NCBI RefSeq assembly: GCF_002929375.1
Contig: NZ_PJIP01000011.1
Coordinates: 62,001-126,000 of the forward strand
Reading direction: 5' to 3'
From: Arthrobacter sp. DWC3
Lineage (GTDB): Bacteria > Actinomycetota > Actinomycetes > Actinomycetales > Micrococcaceae
Length of the DNA stretch: 64,000 bases
The notes beneath the pieces are model-generated. The model made no database searches and was not told the DNA's origin. It saw only the letters and a program-made list of their open reading frames with translations. The position numbers and the translations under genes are program-made. Of this stretch, positions 26,339-36,295 are shown one piece after another (the first letter of the stretch is position 1; each line of letters starts with the position of its first letter).

Positions 26339-28063
26339 GTGAAGACCCCTGCCGCGCGCCGCATCCACCACGGACGGCCGCCACGCGGCGTGCTCCCCGT
26401 GGCGGCCGTCCTCGCAGCGGCGGTCTCCCTCGTCTCCTGCACGGCCGGTGAGGTGTCCCCGCCCCAGCCCTCGGCCACCGCGACGACGGCCCCGGCCGAG
26501 GACGCGTCGACGTTCACGTTCGGCACCGCGGCGGACCCCCGCACCCTCGATCCTGCGCTCGCCAACGACACGGAGTCCTACCGCGTGTCGCAGCAGATCC
26601 TGGAGGGCCTCGTGGGCGTGGACCCCCTTACGTCCGAGCCCACGCCGCTGCTGGCCGAGGCATGGGAGGAGCAGGACGACGGCCGGACCTACGAGTTCAC
26701 CCTCCGGCAGGACGTCGTCTTCCACGACGGCCGATCGTTCGACGCCGAGGCGGTGTGCGCCAACTTCGACCGCTGGTACAACCTGCCCGCCGCCACCCGC
26801 GCGGGCACCTCCCGACTGCCCTTCGAGAACGTCTTCAAGGCGTTCTCGGACCGGCCGGACGTCAGCCTCTACGAGGGCTGCACGGCGACCTCCGAGTACA
26901 CCGTGGACCTGCGGCTGCAGGGGAGGATCACCGGGCTCATCCCGGCCCTCGCCGCCCCGGCGTTCGCCCTGTCCTCCCCCGCCGCGCTCCAGACCGGGGC
27001 GGCGGACGAGCTCGGCGAGACCCGGGACGGGGCGCCCATCTCCCGGTACGGCCTGGCCCCGGTGGGGACCGGACCCTTCCGCCTGGTCTCCTGGCTGCCG
27101 GGCTCCGTGGACCTCGCCACCTTCGACGGGTACTGGGGAGAGCGCGGCGAGGTCGAGCAGGTGGCGTTCACCACCATCCCGAACCCCGACTCCCGCGCGC
27201 GGGCCCTCACGTCCGGGCGCATCGACGGCTACGACTTCGTCAGCGTGGACAGCGCCGTCGACCTCGCCCGGAACGGGCTCCAGTTCCTCCAGCGCGACCC
27301 GTACTCCGTGCTGTACCTCGGCATGAACGAGGCGTTCCCGGGCGTGGACGACGCCCTCTTCCGCCAGGCGGTCGCCCACGCCGTGGACAAGGACGCCCTG
27401 ATCGAGGGCCGCTTCCTCAACGGCACCAAGCCGGCGCGCCAGTTCATCCCCGAGAAGCTCGGCGTGAGCAACGACACCGTGCAGGACTACGGGTACGACC
27501 TGGATCTCGCCCGGGACCTGCTGGAGCAGTCCGGGTACGACGGGCGGGAGCTGCCCTTCTACTACCCGCGCAACGTCTCGCGCGCCTACCTGCCCTCGCC
27601 CGAGAAGGCCTACGCCGAACTCAGCCGCCAGCTGACGGAGGCGGGCTTCAACATCAAGCCCGTGCCCGTGGACTGGAGCGACGGCTACGTGGAGACGGTC
27701 CAGGAGCCCGACGAGCGGGCCTTCCACCTCCTCGGCTGGAGCGGTAGCTACGAGGACCCGGACAACTTCGTCGGCGCCCTCTTCGGGAACCGCACCGACG
27801 AGTTCGGGTACGACGACCCGCAGCTGTTCAGCAAGATCAACCGGGCCCGCGGGCTGCCCGACGGCGAGGACCGGTCGGAGGCCTACGCGAGCATCAGCTC
27901 CCAGATCGCGGGGCGCATCCCGGCCGTGCCCCTGGCCTTTCCCATCTCCGCGCTGGCGATGAGTGCCCGCGTGGTGTCCTACCCCGTCAGCCCGGTCATG
28001 CGGGAGGTCTTCAACCGGATCGACCTCGCCGACGCCGAGCCCCTGCCCGAACCCTCGGACTGA
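26339..28063 (+). CDS. Oligopeptide/dipeptide-type ABC substrate-binding lipoprotein
   Basis: 574 residues, SBP_bac_5 family. Signal peptide with lipobox SLVSC, then the domain from FGTAADPRTLDPALANDTES near residue 60. The conserved block GRTYEFTLRQDVVFHDGRSF lies near 119, and APVGTGPFRLVSW near 240. The GTG start is about 58 nt after a TAGACT hexamer (26275-26280). No permease or ATPase genes are adjacent, so it is an orphan whose transporter must be elsewhere. The ligand could be a peptide, nickel chelate or sugar oligomer. Confidence 0.92.
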   Translation: MKTPAARRIHHGRPPRGVLPVAAVLAAAVSLVSCTAGEVSPPQPSATATTAPAEDASTFTFGTAADPRTLDPALANDTESYRVSQQILEGLVGVDPLTSEPTPLLAEAWEEQDDGRTYEFTLRQDVVFHDGRSFDAEAVCANFDRWYNLPAATRAGTSRLPFENVFKAFSDRPDVSLYEGCTATSEYTVDLRLQGRITGLIPALAAPAFALSSPAALQTGAADELGETRDGAPISRYGLAPVGTGPFRLVSWLPGSVDLATFDGYWGERGEVEQVAFTTIPNPDSRARALTSGRIDGYDFVSVDSAVDLARNGLQFLQRDPYSVLYLGMNEAFPGVDDALFRQAVAHAVDKDALIEGRFLNGTKPARQFIPEKLGVSNDTVQDYGYDLDLARDLLEQSGYDGRELPFYYPRNVSRAYLPSPEKAYAELSRQLTEAGFNIKPVPVDWSDGYVETVQEPDERAFHLLGWSGSYEDPDNFVGALFGNRTDEFGYDDPQLFSKINRARGLPDGEDRSEAYASISSQIAGRIPAVPLAFPISALAMSARVVSYPVSPVMREVFNRIDLADAEPLPEPSD

Positions 28064-28149
28064 GCCGCTCGGTGCGCCCCGCTGATTTAGGCAGTGTCAC
28101 CGCCAGCGGCTAGGCTTTCCCTGCTACGACCTCGCGACTGGAGACAACG

Positions 28150-29643
28150 TTGACCACTGAAAATCTGGGCACCCCCGCCAGGACCACCGACGTCGTGCTG
28201 ATCGGCGGTGGGATCATGAGCGCCACGCTCGGCGCGTTCCTCCGGCAGCTCCAGCCCGAGTGGGACATCTCCCTCTTCGAGCGGCTCGACGTCGCCGGCC
28301 TCGAGAGCTCCGACCCCTGGAACAACGCCGGCACGGGCCACTCCGCCCTCTGCGAGCTGAACTACTCGCCCGCCGGCAAGGACGGCTCCGTGGACCCGGC
28401 CAAGGCCGTCGCCATCAACGAGCAGTTCCAGGTGTCGCGGCAGTTCTGGTCGCACATGGTGTCCGAGGGCCACATCGGCGATCCGCGCACCTTCATCAAC
28501 GCGGTGCCCCACATGAGCTTCGTCTGGGGGCAGGCGAACGCGGAGTACCTGCGCCGGCGCTACGAGGCGCTCAGCGCGCAGCCGCTGTTCCGGACGATGG
28601 AGCACAGCGAGGACCACAGCACGATCGCCGGCTGGACGCCGCTGGTCATGGAGGGCCGCAACCCCTCGCAGCCCGTCGCCGCGTCGCGGGTCGAGGGAGG
28701 CACCGACGTCGACTTCGGCGCCCTGACGCGCCAGCTCACCGGGTACCTGGAGGGTACGGGCGTCGACCTGCACTACGGGTTCGACGTGCTCGACGTCGCC
28801 CGCGCGACCGATGGCCGCTGGGACGTCAAGGTCAGGAACAAGGCCACCGGCCAGACCAGCACCGTCACCACCCGGTTCGTCTTCATCGGCGCCGGCGGCG
28901 GCGCCCTGCACCTGCTGCAGCGCAGCGGCATCCCCGAAGGAAAGGGCTTCGCCGGCTTCCCCGTGTCCGGCCAGTTCCTCCGTTGCACCGACCCCGACCT
29001 CGTGAGCCGGCACAACGCCAAGGTCTACGGCCAGGCGTCCGTGGGCGCGCCGCCCATGTCCGTGCCGCACCTGGACACGCGCTTCGTCAAGGGCGAGCGC
29101 TCCCTCCTCTTCGGTCCGTACGCCGGGTTCTCCACCAAGTTCCTGAAGCGCGGTTCCTACCTGGACCTCCCCACCAGCATCCGCACCTCGAACCTCGTAC
29201 CGATGCTCGCGGTCGCCAAGGACAACATGTCCCTGACCAAGTACCTCGTCACCGAGGTGCTGAAGAACCGCGACGCGAAGAACGAGGCGCTCACCGAGTT
29301 CCTGCCCTCCGCCGACGGCGGCACGTGGGAACTGATCTCCGCGGGCCAGCGTGTACAGGTCATCAAGAAGGCCCCGAAGAAGGGCGGCGTGCTGCAGTTC
29401 GGCACCGAGGTCATCACCTCGGCGGACGGCACGGTCGGCGCCCTGCTCGGTGCCTCGCCGGGCGCGTCCACGGCCGCCCCGATCATGGTGGAGCTGCTCA
29501 AGCGGTGCTTCCCCGACCGCATGACCGGCTGGGAGCCGAAGCTGAAGGAGATGCTGCCCGGGTACGGGGTGCGCCTCAACGAGACGCCCGCCCTCGCCAC
29601 CGAGGTGCAGACGCTCACCGACCGGGTGCTCAAGCTCAAATAA
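28150..29643 (+). CDS. mqo: Malate:quinone oxidoreductase
   Basis: FAD enzyme at the inner face of the membrane that oxidises malate to oxaloacetate and passes electrons to quinone. 497 residues, full length. The FAD motif is [20 protein letters not shown] near residue 12; [17 protein letters not shown] near 60 and [20 protein letters not shown] near 243 are family marks. It starts with TTG after CTGGAGAC. A TAGGCT -10 lies at 28111-28116. Confidence 0.97.
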   Translation: MTTENLGTPARTTDVVLIGGGIMSATLGAFLRQLQPEWDISLFERLDVAGLESSDPWNNAGTGHSALCELNYSPAGKDGSVDPAKAVAINEQFQVSRQFWSHMVSEGHIGDPRTFINAVPHMSFVWGQANAEYLRRRYEALSAQPLFRTMEHSEDHSTIAGWTPLVMEGRNPSQPVAASRVEGGTDVDFGALTRQLTGYLEGTGVDLHYGFDVLDVARATDGRWDVKVRNKATGQTSTVTTRFVFIGAGGGALHLLQRSGIPEGKGFAGFPVSGQFLRCTDPDLVSRHNAKVYGQASVGAPPMSVPHLDTRFVKGERSLLFGPYAGFSTKFLKRGSYLDLPTSIRTSNLVPMLAVAKDNMSLTKYLVTEVLKNRDAKNEALTEFLPSADGGTWELISAGQRVQVIKKAPKKGGVLQFGTEVITSADGTVGALLGASPGASTAAPIMVELLKRCFPDRMTGWEPKLKEMLPGYGVRLNETPALATEVQTLTDRVLKLK

Positions 29644-29691
29644 CGACGGCGGTGCCGGACCGGGCGCCCGCCAGCATCGAAGGCAGGTTCC

Positions 29692-32600
29692 TTGTTCCGT
29701 CTGGCCCATCTCTCCCTCGGCAACCGTGCGCTGATCGCGCTCATCACCATCCTCGCGTCGGTGTTCGGGGTCATCACCCTCGGGTCGCTCAAGCAGGAAC
29801 TCATCCCCTCCCTCGAGTTCCCGCAGATCACGGTGCTGTCCAGCGTGCCCGGGGCGTCCCCGGCGTACCTCGACCAGCAGGTCAGCGAACCCCTCGAGGC
29901 CGCGCTCAGCGGCGTCGAGGGCCTCGAGTCGTCCTCCTCCACCTCCCGCACCGGCGTCTCCACCGTCAGCCTCGTGTTCGTGTACGGCACCGACCTCGAC
30001 CGCGCGCGGGCGCAGGTGGACCGGGCCATCTCGACGGTGCGGCCCACGCTCCCGGAGGACGTGGAGCCGCAGGCCCTCGCGGGCAGCATCAGCGACCTGC
30101 CGATCGTCTTCATGGCGGTCTCCTCGGACCAGTCCCTGAGCGAACTCAACGGCGACCTCGCCCGCCTGACCGTGCCCCGCCTCCAGAAGATCGACGGCGT
30201 GCGGACCGCGGACGTCTCCGGTGGCGCCACGCAGCACGTCGCGATCCTGCCGCGGGCCGGCGCCCTCGAAGCCGCCGGGCTGACCGTCGGCGACCTCACC
30301 AGCACGCTCGAGGACAACGGCGCGCTGTTCCCGGTGGGGACGCTCGAGGAGGACCCCCGCTCCCTGACCATCGAGGCTGGCAGCCGGATCGGGTCGCTGG
30401 AGGACATCGCGGCGCTCCCGGTCCTGCCGTCGTCCCCGTCGCCGTCGTCCGCCCCCCGTGAGGTAGCCACGATCGGCGGGATCGCCGACGTCAGCCTCGC
30501 GGACGACGACGCCACCTCCATCACGCGCACCAACGGGGTGGAGACCCTCGCCCTCGCCGTCACGAAGGTGCCCGACGGCGACACGGTGGAGATCTCCCAG
30601 CAGATCGTGGACCTCGTGCCCGAGCTCGAGGCCGAGCTCGGCAACGCCGCCGACATCACGGTGGTGTTCGACCAGGCGCCGTTCATCGAGAGCAGCATCG
30701 ACGACCTCACCACCGAGGGGATCCTGGGTCTCGGCTTCGCCGTCCTGATCATCCTCGTCTTCCTGCTCTCCGTCCGCTCCACCCTCGTGACGGCCATCTC
30801 CATCCCCCTGTCCCTGCTCATCACGTTCATCGGGCTCTACGCCGCGGGCTACTCCCTCAACCTGCTGACCCTCGGCGCGCTGACGATCGCCATCGGACGC
30901 GTGGTGGACGACTCGATCGTCGTGATCGAGAACATCAAGCGGCACCTCGGCTACGGCGAGGAGAAGCGCGAGGCCATCCTGACGGCCGTCCGCGAGGTCG
31001 CCGGGGCCATCACGGCGTCGACCCTGACCACGGTCGCGGTCTTCGCACCGATCGGGTTCGTGGGCGGCCTCGCGGGCGAGCTGTTCCGCCCGTTCGCGGT
31101 CACCACGGGCATCGCACTGCTGGCATCCCTCGCGGTGTCGCTCACGATCATCCCGGTGCTCGCCTATTGGTTCCTCCCCGCGACCGCACCATCCCGCCGT
31201 GCGGCACGCCACACCATCGCAGCTTCGCCGGACACCCCGGAGGCTTCCGCGTCCGACCGGCCGTCGCTGCTGCAGCGGGGCTACCTGCCGATCCTGACCG
31301 GGACGCAGCGGCACCCCGTGGTCACGCTCGCCGGAGGCCTGATCGTGCTCGGCGCGACGGCGGCGATGGTCCCGTTCCTGCCGACCAACCTCCTCGGCGG
31401 CTCGGGCCAGAACAGCTTCTCCCTGACGCAGACACTGCCGCCCGGGTCCAGTCTCGCGACCACGGCGGAGGCTGCCGCCCGCACCGAGGACCTCCTCGCC
31501 GGCAACCCCGGGATCCGCGACGTGCAGCTCACCGTCGGCAACGCGGAGGGCGGATTCGCGGCCCAGTTCTCCGGTGGGGCCTCGGTGGCCAGCTTCACCG
31601 TCATCACCGACGAGGAAGCCGACCAGGAGGCGCTCCAGGCGGCGGTCCGCCGGGACCTCGAGGCCCTGCAGGATGCCGGGACCTTCTCGCTGTCGAGCCA
31701 GCAGGGCGGCTTCGGGACCTCCAGCACCATCGACGTCGACATCACCGCCCCCGTTCCCGAGGACCTCGAGTCCGCGAACGCCGCGGTCCTCGACGGCATG
31801 CAGGGGCTCGAGGGTGCCGGGGAGGTCACGAGCAACCTCTCGGCTGCGCAGCCCCAGGTGCAGATCGACGTGGACCGTGCGGCCGCCGTCAGGGCCGGGC
31901 TCAGCGAGGGCCAGATCGCCGGCCTCCTCGGTGGAAGCATCAGCCCCGTCCCGGCCGGCTCCGTGCGCTTCGATGCCGACGACTTCCCGGTCCTGATCGG
32001 CGAGGGCACGCCCATCACGAGCCTCGACCAGCTCCGCACCCTGCAGATCCCCACGGCCCGGGGACCGATCCCGCTGACCGACGTCGCATCCGTCGAGGAG
32101 GTGCAGGTGCCGCTCACGGTCACAAGTTCCAACGGGGAGCGGACGGCGCGCGTCTCGATCACACCCTCCGGCGACGACCTCGGGAGCCTGACGACGGCGG
32201 TGAACGAGCGGCTCGCCGGCGTCGACCTGCCGGCGGGCGCGACCGCGACCGTGGGCGGCGCCTCCAGCCAGCAGGCCGAGTCGTTCGACCAGCTGTTCCT
32301 GGCGCTCTGGGCGGCCGTGGCCATCGTGTACGTGATCATGGTCGCGACCTTCAAGAGCCTCGTGCAGCCCCTGATCCTGCTCGTGTCGATCCCCTTCGCG
32401 GCCACGGGTGCCATCGCGCTGCTCCTGATCACGGGGATCCCGCTCGGACTCCCCTCGCTCATCGGCATGCTGATGCTCGTGGGCATCGTCGTGACCAACG
32501 CGATCGTGCTGATCGACCTCATCAACCAGTACCGGCTGCCGCGGAACGGCGTGCCGGGGCTGCCCGTCGCGGACGCCATCCGCGAGGGTGCGCGGCAGCG

Positions 32601-32889
32601 CCTCCGGCCGATCCTCATGACGGCGCTGGCCACCATCTTCGCGCTCACGCCGATGGCTCTCGGCCTCACGGGCGAGGGCGGCTTCATCTCGCAGCCGCTC
32701 GCCGTCGTCGTGATCGGCGGGCTCGTCTCGTCGACGGCGCTGACGCTCGTCCTCGTCCCGGTCCTGTACCGGCTCGTCGAAGGGCGCCGTGAGGAACGCG
32801 CGGCACGCCGGGCCGCGGCCGCTGCCGGGCACGCCGCGTCCGCCGGGCGCCCCGGGGCACCGCTCCACGCAGCCGCCGCGACCGACTGA
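29692..32889 (+). CDS. RND-family efflux permease
   Basis: 1065 residues. This is the AcrB/SwrC type with two repeats: membrane segment 1 at residues 14-32, a large external loop to about 345, membrane segments 2-6 (about 345-500), a second segment pair and loop, then segments to about 1030. The proton-relay helix reads GRVVDDSIVVIENI near 405. It starts with TTG after GAAGGCAGG. No membrane-fusion or outer-membrane gene adjoins it, as is usual for single-gene exporters in Gram-positives. The following MarR gene may control it. The substrate may be drugs, lipids or surfactants. Confidence 0.93.
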   Translation: MFRLAHLSLGNRALIALITILASVFGVITLGSLKQELIPSLEFPQITVLSSVPGASPAYLDQQVSEPLEAALSGVEGLESSSSTSRTGVSTVSLVFVYGTDLDRARAQVDRAISTVRPTLPEDVEPQALAGSISDLPIVFMAVSSDQSLSELNGDLARLTVPRLQKIDGVRTADVSGGATQHVAILPRAGALEAAGLTVGDLTSTLEDNGALFPVGTLEEDPRSLTIEAGSRIGSLEDIAALPVLPSSPSPSSAPREVATIGGIADVSLADDDATSITRTNGVETLALAVTKVPDGDTVEISQQIVDLVPELEAELGNAADITVVFDQAPFIESSIDDLTTEGILGLGFAVLIILVFLLSVRSTLVTAISIPLSLLITFIGLYAAGYSLNLLTLGALTIAIGRVVDDSIVVIENIKRHLGYGEEKREAILTAVREVAGAITASTLTTVAVFAPIGFVGGLAGELFRPFAVTTGIALLASLAVSLTIIPVLAYWFLPATAPSRRAARHTIAASPDTPEASASDRPSLLQRGYLPILTGTQRHPVVTLAGGLIVLGATAAMVPFLPTNLLGGSGQNSFSLTQTLPPGSSLATTAEAAARTEDLLAGNPGIRDVQLTVGNAEGGFAAQFSGGASVASFTVITDEEADQEALQAAVRRDLEALQDAGTFSLSSQQGGFGTSSTIDVDITAPVPEDLESANAAVLDGMQGLEGAGEVTSNLSAAQPQVQIDVDRAAAVRAGLSEGQIAGLLGGSISPVPAGSVRFDADDFPVLIGEGTPITSLDQLRTLQIPTARGPIPLTDVASVEEVQVPLTVTSSNGERTARVSITPSGDDLGSLTTAVNERLAGVDLPAGATATVGGASSQQAESFDQLFLALWAAVAIVYVIMVATFKSLVQPLILLVSIPFAATGAIALLLITGIPLGLPSLIGMLMLVGIVVTNAIVLIDLINQYRLPRNGVPGLPVADAIREGARQRLRPILMTALATIFALTPMALGLTGEGGFISQPLAVVVIGGLVSSTALTLVLVPVLYRLVEGRREERAARRAAAAAGHAASAGRPGAPLHAAAATD

Positions 32890-32955
32890 CGCCGGTCGGT
32901 GCCGCCGGCACCGCCGGTGCCGACGGCCCGACGGGCGGCGCGGGTCCCGCGCGCG

Positions 32956-32977
32956 TATGATGGATGCAAACGTATCC
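32956..32977 (+). promoter_or_regulatory. -10 box and possible operator upstream of the second MarR gene
   Basis: TATGAT (32956-32961) is a good -10. GGATGCAAACGTATCC (32962-32977) is an imperfect inverted repeat (GGATnC...GnATCC) that would overlap the transcription start and could be an autoregulatory MarR site. Confidence 0.35.
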
Positions 32978-33015
32978 AGTAGCCGGCGGACCCGGCGGGA
33001 AGCCGGGAAGCAGCC

Positions 33016-33507
33016 ATGGGCCAGTCGAGCACCGCCGCGCACCCCGAGGACGGCGACGGGACGCCCGGCGCCTCGGTCCGGCAGGCGTCCGAGACCTGGG
33101 AATCCCTCTTCCGCGCGCAGGTGGGCGTCATGCGCCGGATCCGCCAGGACCCCGTGTTCCGGGAACTGCCCATCGGTGAGTACGACGTCCTGTTCAACCT
33201 GAGCCGCTGCCCCGGCGGCTGGACGCGGCTGAACGAACTCAACCACCACCTCCTGATCAGCCAGCCCAGCCTCAGCCGCATGGTGGACCGCCTCGAGGCG
33301 AGGAACCTCGTGCGGAGGCGCCCCGCGGAGGCCGACCAGCGCGGCGTCGAACTCGCGCTGACGGACGAGGGCAGGGCCCTGCAGCGGCGCATCGGGTCTG
33401 CCCATGTACACCGCATCCAGGACGTCCTCGCGCCCGTGCTGGACGCCACCGAGATGGAACAGCTCAAGGCCCTGACCGACAAGATCAACGCGGGCCTCGG
33501 GCACTAG
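33016..33507 (+). CDS. MarR-family transcriptional regulator
   Basis: 163 residues with winged helix: PIGEYDVLFNLSRCPGGWTR near residue 53, recognition region LLISQPSLSRMVDRLEARNL near 79, wing VRRRPAEADQRGVELALTDE near 99. It sits 126 nt downstream of the RND exporter gene in the same direction but has its own likely promoter. Control of that exporter is plausible, not shown. Confidence 0.9.
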   Translation: MGQSSTAAHPEDGDGTPGASVRQASETWESLFRAQVGVMRRIRQDPVFRELPIGEYDVLFNLSRCPGGWTRLNELNHHLLISQPSLSRMVDRLEARNLVRRRPAEADQRGVELALTDEGRALQRRIGSAHVHRIQDVLAPVLDATEMEQLKALTDKINAGLGH

Positions 33508-33547
33508 GGTCCGCGTGCACGCCGGCGCCCGCCCCGCCCGCGCCGGA

Positions 33548-34351
33548 TCAGCGCAGGCAGAGCCGCTCGCGTACCTGCTCGACGGGCAGCGCGTCGACCG
33601 TCGCGGTCACGACCAGGCGTGTGAGCTGCAGCGAACCCCCCACCGTCGAGAGGAATGCCGTGTCCGTGGCGTCCCGGCCCGTCGCGATGCGCAGCATCGA
33701 GGCACGGGGGGCGAGCCCTGTGGCGTCCAGCAGGTGCCAGGCGCCGTCGACCCACGCCTCCACCACGGCGTGGAAGTCCATCGGGCTGAGCCCCGGCGCA
33801 TACACGGAGGCCAGGCGTGCCGGCACGTCCCGCGCGCGCAGGAGGGCGATCAGGAGGTGGGCGTAGTCCCGGCAGACGCCCCGGCGGGCGAGGAGTGTGT
33901 CCACGGCGCCGTCGGTGAAGCGGGACGACCCCGAGACGTAGGACAGCTCCGCCTCCACCCAGTCCCGCATGCCCTGCACGAGGTCCGTCCCGCGGAGCTC
34001 GGGCATCAGGGTGTAGGCGGTGGGGAGTATCCTGTCGGACTCGCAGTAGCGGCTCGGACGCACGTAGCGCACGAGGTCGACGTCGTCCCGCGGCGCGGGA
34101 GCCGCCTGTCCGGTGACAGTGGCCCGGTAGTGCACGTCCACGGTGGAGGCCCGCGGCGTGGTGAGCAGGTGCAGGCGGCTGCCGTCCCGATCCTGCCGGG
34201 TGCGGACGTCGCCCGGCTCCCCGTCCACCAGCACCGTCAGCTCCTCGTCGACCGACGCGTAGGCCCCCGGAGCGGCCACCGCGACGGACAGGACCACCTC
34301 CGTACCGGCGATCGTCGTAGCACCGAGGTCGGCGGAGACAGTACGCTGCAT
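33548..34351 (-). CDS. Transglutaminase-like cysteine protease-fold protein
   Basis: 267 residues. An N-terminal beta region of about 100 residues (bacterial transglutaminase-like N domain) precedes the core. The catalytic Cys is in ARRGVCRDYAHLL near residue 160, the His in MDFHAVVEAW near 192 and the Asp in HLLDATGLAP near 207, so the triad is complete. Such proteins may be amidases or cross-linkers; partners are often ATP-grasp or DUF403 proteins, but none are here. A TAGAGT -10 lies about 35 nt upstream. Confidence 0.9.
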   Translation of the reverse strand: MQRTVSADLGATTIAGTEVVLSVAVAAPGAYASVDEELTVLVDGEPGDVRTRQDRDGSRLHLLTTPRASTVDVHYRATVTGQAAPAPRDDVDLVRYVRPSRYCESDRILPTAYTLMPELRGTDLVQGMRDWVEAELSYVSGSSRFTDGAVDTLLARRGVCRDYAHLLIALLRARDVPARLASVYAPGLSPMDFHAVVEAWVDGAWHLLDATGLAPRASMLRIATGRDATDTAFLSTVGGSLQLTRLVVTATVDALPVEQVRERLCLR

Positions 34352-34475
34352 GGTTCGTTGCTCCCGGTAGGCGGTTGGTTCGTTCCCAACTCTATGCTGG
34401 GGCGGGAGCGGCACCCTCGACGCCGGACGGGCATCCCCGGGCCGGGCAGGGCGCCTACGCAGGAGAGGCACCACC

Positions 34476-35393
34476 ATGAGCGACTTCACAGCGGAATCGA
34501 TCGGCGACCTGGCGGGCAGGCGCGCGGTCATCACCGGCGCGAACAGCGGGCTGGGGCTGCAGACCGCCGTCGCGCTGGCCCGGAAGGGCGCGGAGGTGGT
34601 CCTCGCATGCCGCAACGAGCAGCGCGGACGCGAGGCCGAGGGACGCGTCCGGTCCCTCACGGGCAGCGACGGCGTCGAGATGCGTGTGCTCGATCTCGCG
34701 AGCCTCGATTCCGTGCGCACCTTCGCGGCGGGCCTCGACGGCCCGGTGCACCTCCTCGTGAACAACGCCGGCGTCATGGCGACGCCGAAGGGCACGACGG
34801 CGGACGGCTTCGAACTGCAGTTCGGCACCAACCACCTCGGCCACTTCGCGCTCACCGGCCTGCTGCTGCCGAACCTCCGGCAGGCAGGCGGATCCCGCGT
34901 GGTAACGCTCTCGAGCCTCGCGCACAAGCGGGGACGCATCGACTTCGCGGACCTGCAGTCGCAGCGCCGCTACCGCCGGTGGCGCGCGTACGGGCAGAGC
35001 AAGATCGCGAACCTCTACTTCATGGTGGAGCTCGACCGGCGGGCGCGCGCCGCGGGCTGGGACCTCACCTCCGTGGCGGCCCACCCCGGGCTGGCCAACA
35101 CCAACCTGACCGCGGGCATGCAGGCTCCCGTGCTCGACGCCTTCGGCGGCTTCCTGAGGTTCATGGGCCAGTCCGACGCCGCCGGCGCGTTGCCCACGCT
35201 GTACGCGGCGACGGCACCGGAGGTGCGCGGCGGCGACTACTACGGGCCGTCCGGTCCCGGCGAGACCCGCGGGGCCCCCCGCCTCGTGGCGCCCGCGCCC
35301 CGGGTGCTCGACCGTGACATCGCGGTGCGGCTCTGGAACCGGAGCGTCGAACTGACGGGCGTCGACTACGCCGCCCTCCAGCCCGCCGTCTGA
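34476..35393 (+). CDS. SDR family oxidoreductase (WW-domain oxidoreductase/RDH-like)
   Basis: 305 residues. VITGANSGLGLQTAVALARK near residue 18 binds NADP. VNNAGVMATP near 91 and the catalytic YGQSK near 171 complete the set. The long TNHLGHFALTGLLLPNL stretch is typical of the protochlorophyllide-reductase/retinol dehydrogenase-like group. A ribosome-binding site (GGAGAGG) precedes the ATG. A related SDR lies at 52799. The substrate is unknown. Confidence 0.9.
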   Translation: MSDFTAESIGDLAGRRAVITGANSGLGLQTAVALARKGAEVVLACRNEQRGREAEGRVRSLTGSDGVEMRVLDLASLDSVRTFAAGLDGPVHLLVNNAGVMATPKGTTADGFELQFGTNHLGHFALTGLLLPNLRQAGGSRVVTLSSLAHKRGRIDFADLQSQRRYRRWRAYGQSKIANLYFMVELDRRARAAGWDLTSVAAHPGLANTNLTAGMQAPVLDAFGGFLRFMGQSDAAGALPTLYAATAPEVRGGDYYGPSGPGETRGAPRLVAPAPRVLDRDIAVRLWNRSVELTGVDYAALQPAV

Positions 35394-35436
35394 CGCAGGC
35401 CGGAGGGTCCTCTGCCGGCACTCGGCGTACTGTCGC

Positions 35437-36216
35437 CTAGGTCGCCGGACCGGCCCCGACCCGCACGGAGAGGATCATCTCGCGGACGGTGGCGAACTCC
35501 GGGGTGGCGTAGTAGGCCTCCGCCTCGCCGATGGTGCCGAACGAGACCGTGGACGGCCCGGTCTCCGCCGGCACCTTCGGCACGAGCACCTCGAGGTCGC
35601 CGAAGCTGAAGCGGCCGAGGGCCTCGGTCCCCTGCACGGTGTTGGGCAGCGAGCACGCCAGCCCGTCCGCTCCACCCACCTGGTCCGTGATGCCGTAGGA
35701 GCCGAAGAAGCGGAAGCCCGTGATGAGGCGGACCACGAAACGGGGCTCGATGCCGGTGACCGCCGGAGCTCCTCCCGTCAGGTCCAGCGGATCACTGCCG
35801 ATCACGTGGTACGTCGTGCGCTCCGCCTCCGGACAGGGGCGCTCGGGCGTCAGGATGCCGGTGTGCAGCTCGGCGGTGGTGACGCCCTCGGGGGTGCGGA
35901 CCGCGTAGTGCAGGGAACCGGGCGCGTAGCTGCCGACCGCCGGCTCGAGCGGCTGTACCACCCACGCCTCGGGCAGCTCGAAGCTCACGAGCCGCCCGGG
36001 GTCGGTGAACATCTTCCACCCCTCACGGGCTTCCCGGAGGGGCGCCGCCGTCGACGGGGCAGCGCCGGAGGCGGACGCCGACGGCGAGGCCGACCCGGCG
36101 TCGTCCTCCGGTGCCGAGCACGAGGTGAGCAGGAGTCCGGCGAGCGCGGCCGCGAGGACGGCGGTGTGCAGCCGCCGTATCGGGCGGGCATCCCGCCCGG
36201 TGGTGCTGGTGTGCAT
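35437..36216 (-). CDS. Secreted lipoprotein of unknown function
   Basis: 259 residues. Signal peptide with lipobox LLLTSC, then a Ser/Ala/Pro linker (about residues 30-55) and a folded domain with LVSFELPEAWVVQPLE, a PsbP/DUF-like feature of small lipoproteins, near residue 70. The exact family is not recognised. ATG 36216 is chosen for its GAGGGGA site. The upstream open frame (45 more codons) is low-complexity Pro/Thr/His and would place the signal peptide internally. Confidence 0.78.
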   Translation of the reverse strand: MHTSTTGRDARPIRRLHTAVLAAALAGLLLTSCSAPEDDAGSASPSASASGAAPSTAAPLREAREGWKMFTDPGRLVSFELPEAWVVQPLEPAVGSYAPGSLHYAVRTPEGVTTAELHTGILTPERPCPEAERTTYHVIGSDPLDLTGGAPAVTGIEPRFVVRLITGFRFFGSYGITDQVGGADGLACSLPNTVQGTEALGRFSFGDLEVLVPKVPAETGPSTVSFGTIGEAEAYYATPEFATVREMILSVRVGAGPAT

Positions 36217-36295
36217 TCTGACGTCCCCTCGGTGGTGCTCCGGTGATGCTCCGGTCGTGCTCCGGTCGTGTCGGGTGGTGCCCGGTGCGGCCAGT

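Noticed and set aside
26339-28063. A peptide ABC transporter operon
   Set aside because: Only the binding protein is present. Flanking genes are a fasciclin lipoprotein and mqo, with no permease or ATPase.
28087-33504. A minus-strand frame open for about 1800 codons opposite mqo, the RND gene and marR
   Set aside because: At this GC content antisense frames in the fixed register stay open by codon bias. The translation is low-complexity Gly/Arg/Val/His without any domain, while the plus strand holds three clear genes with starts and motifs.
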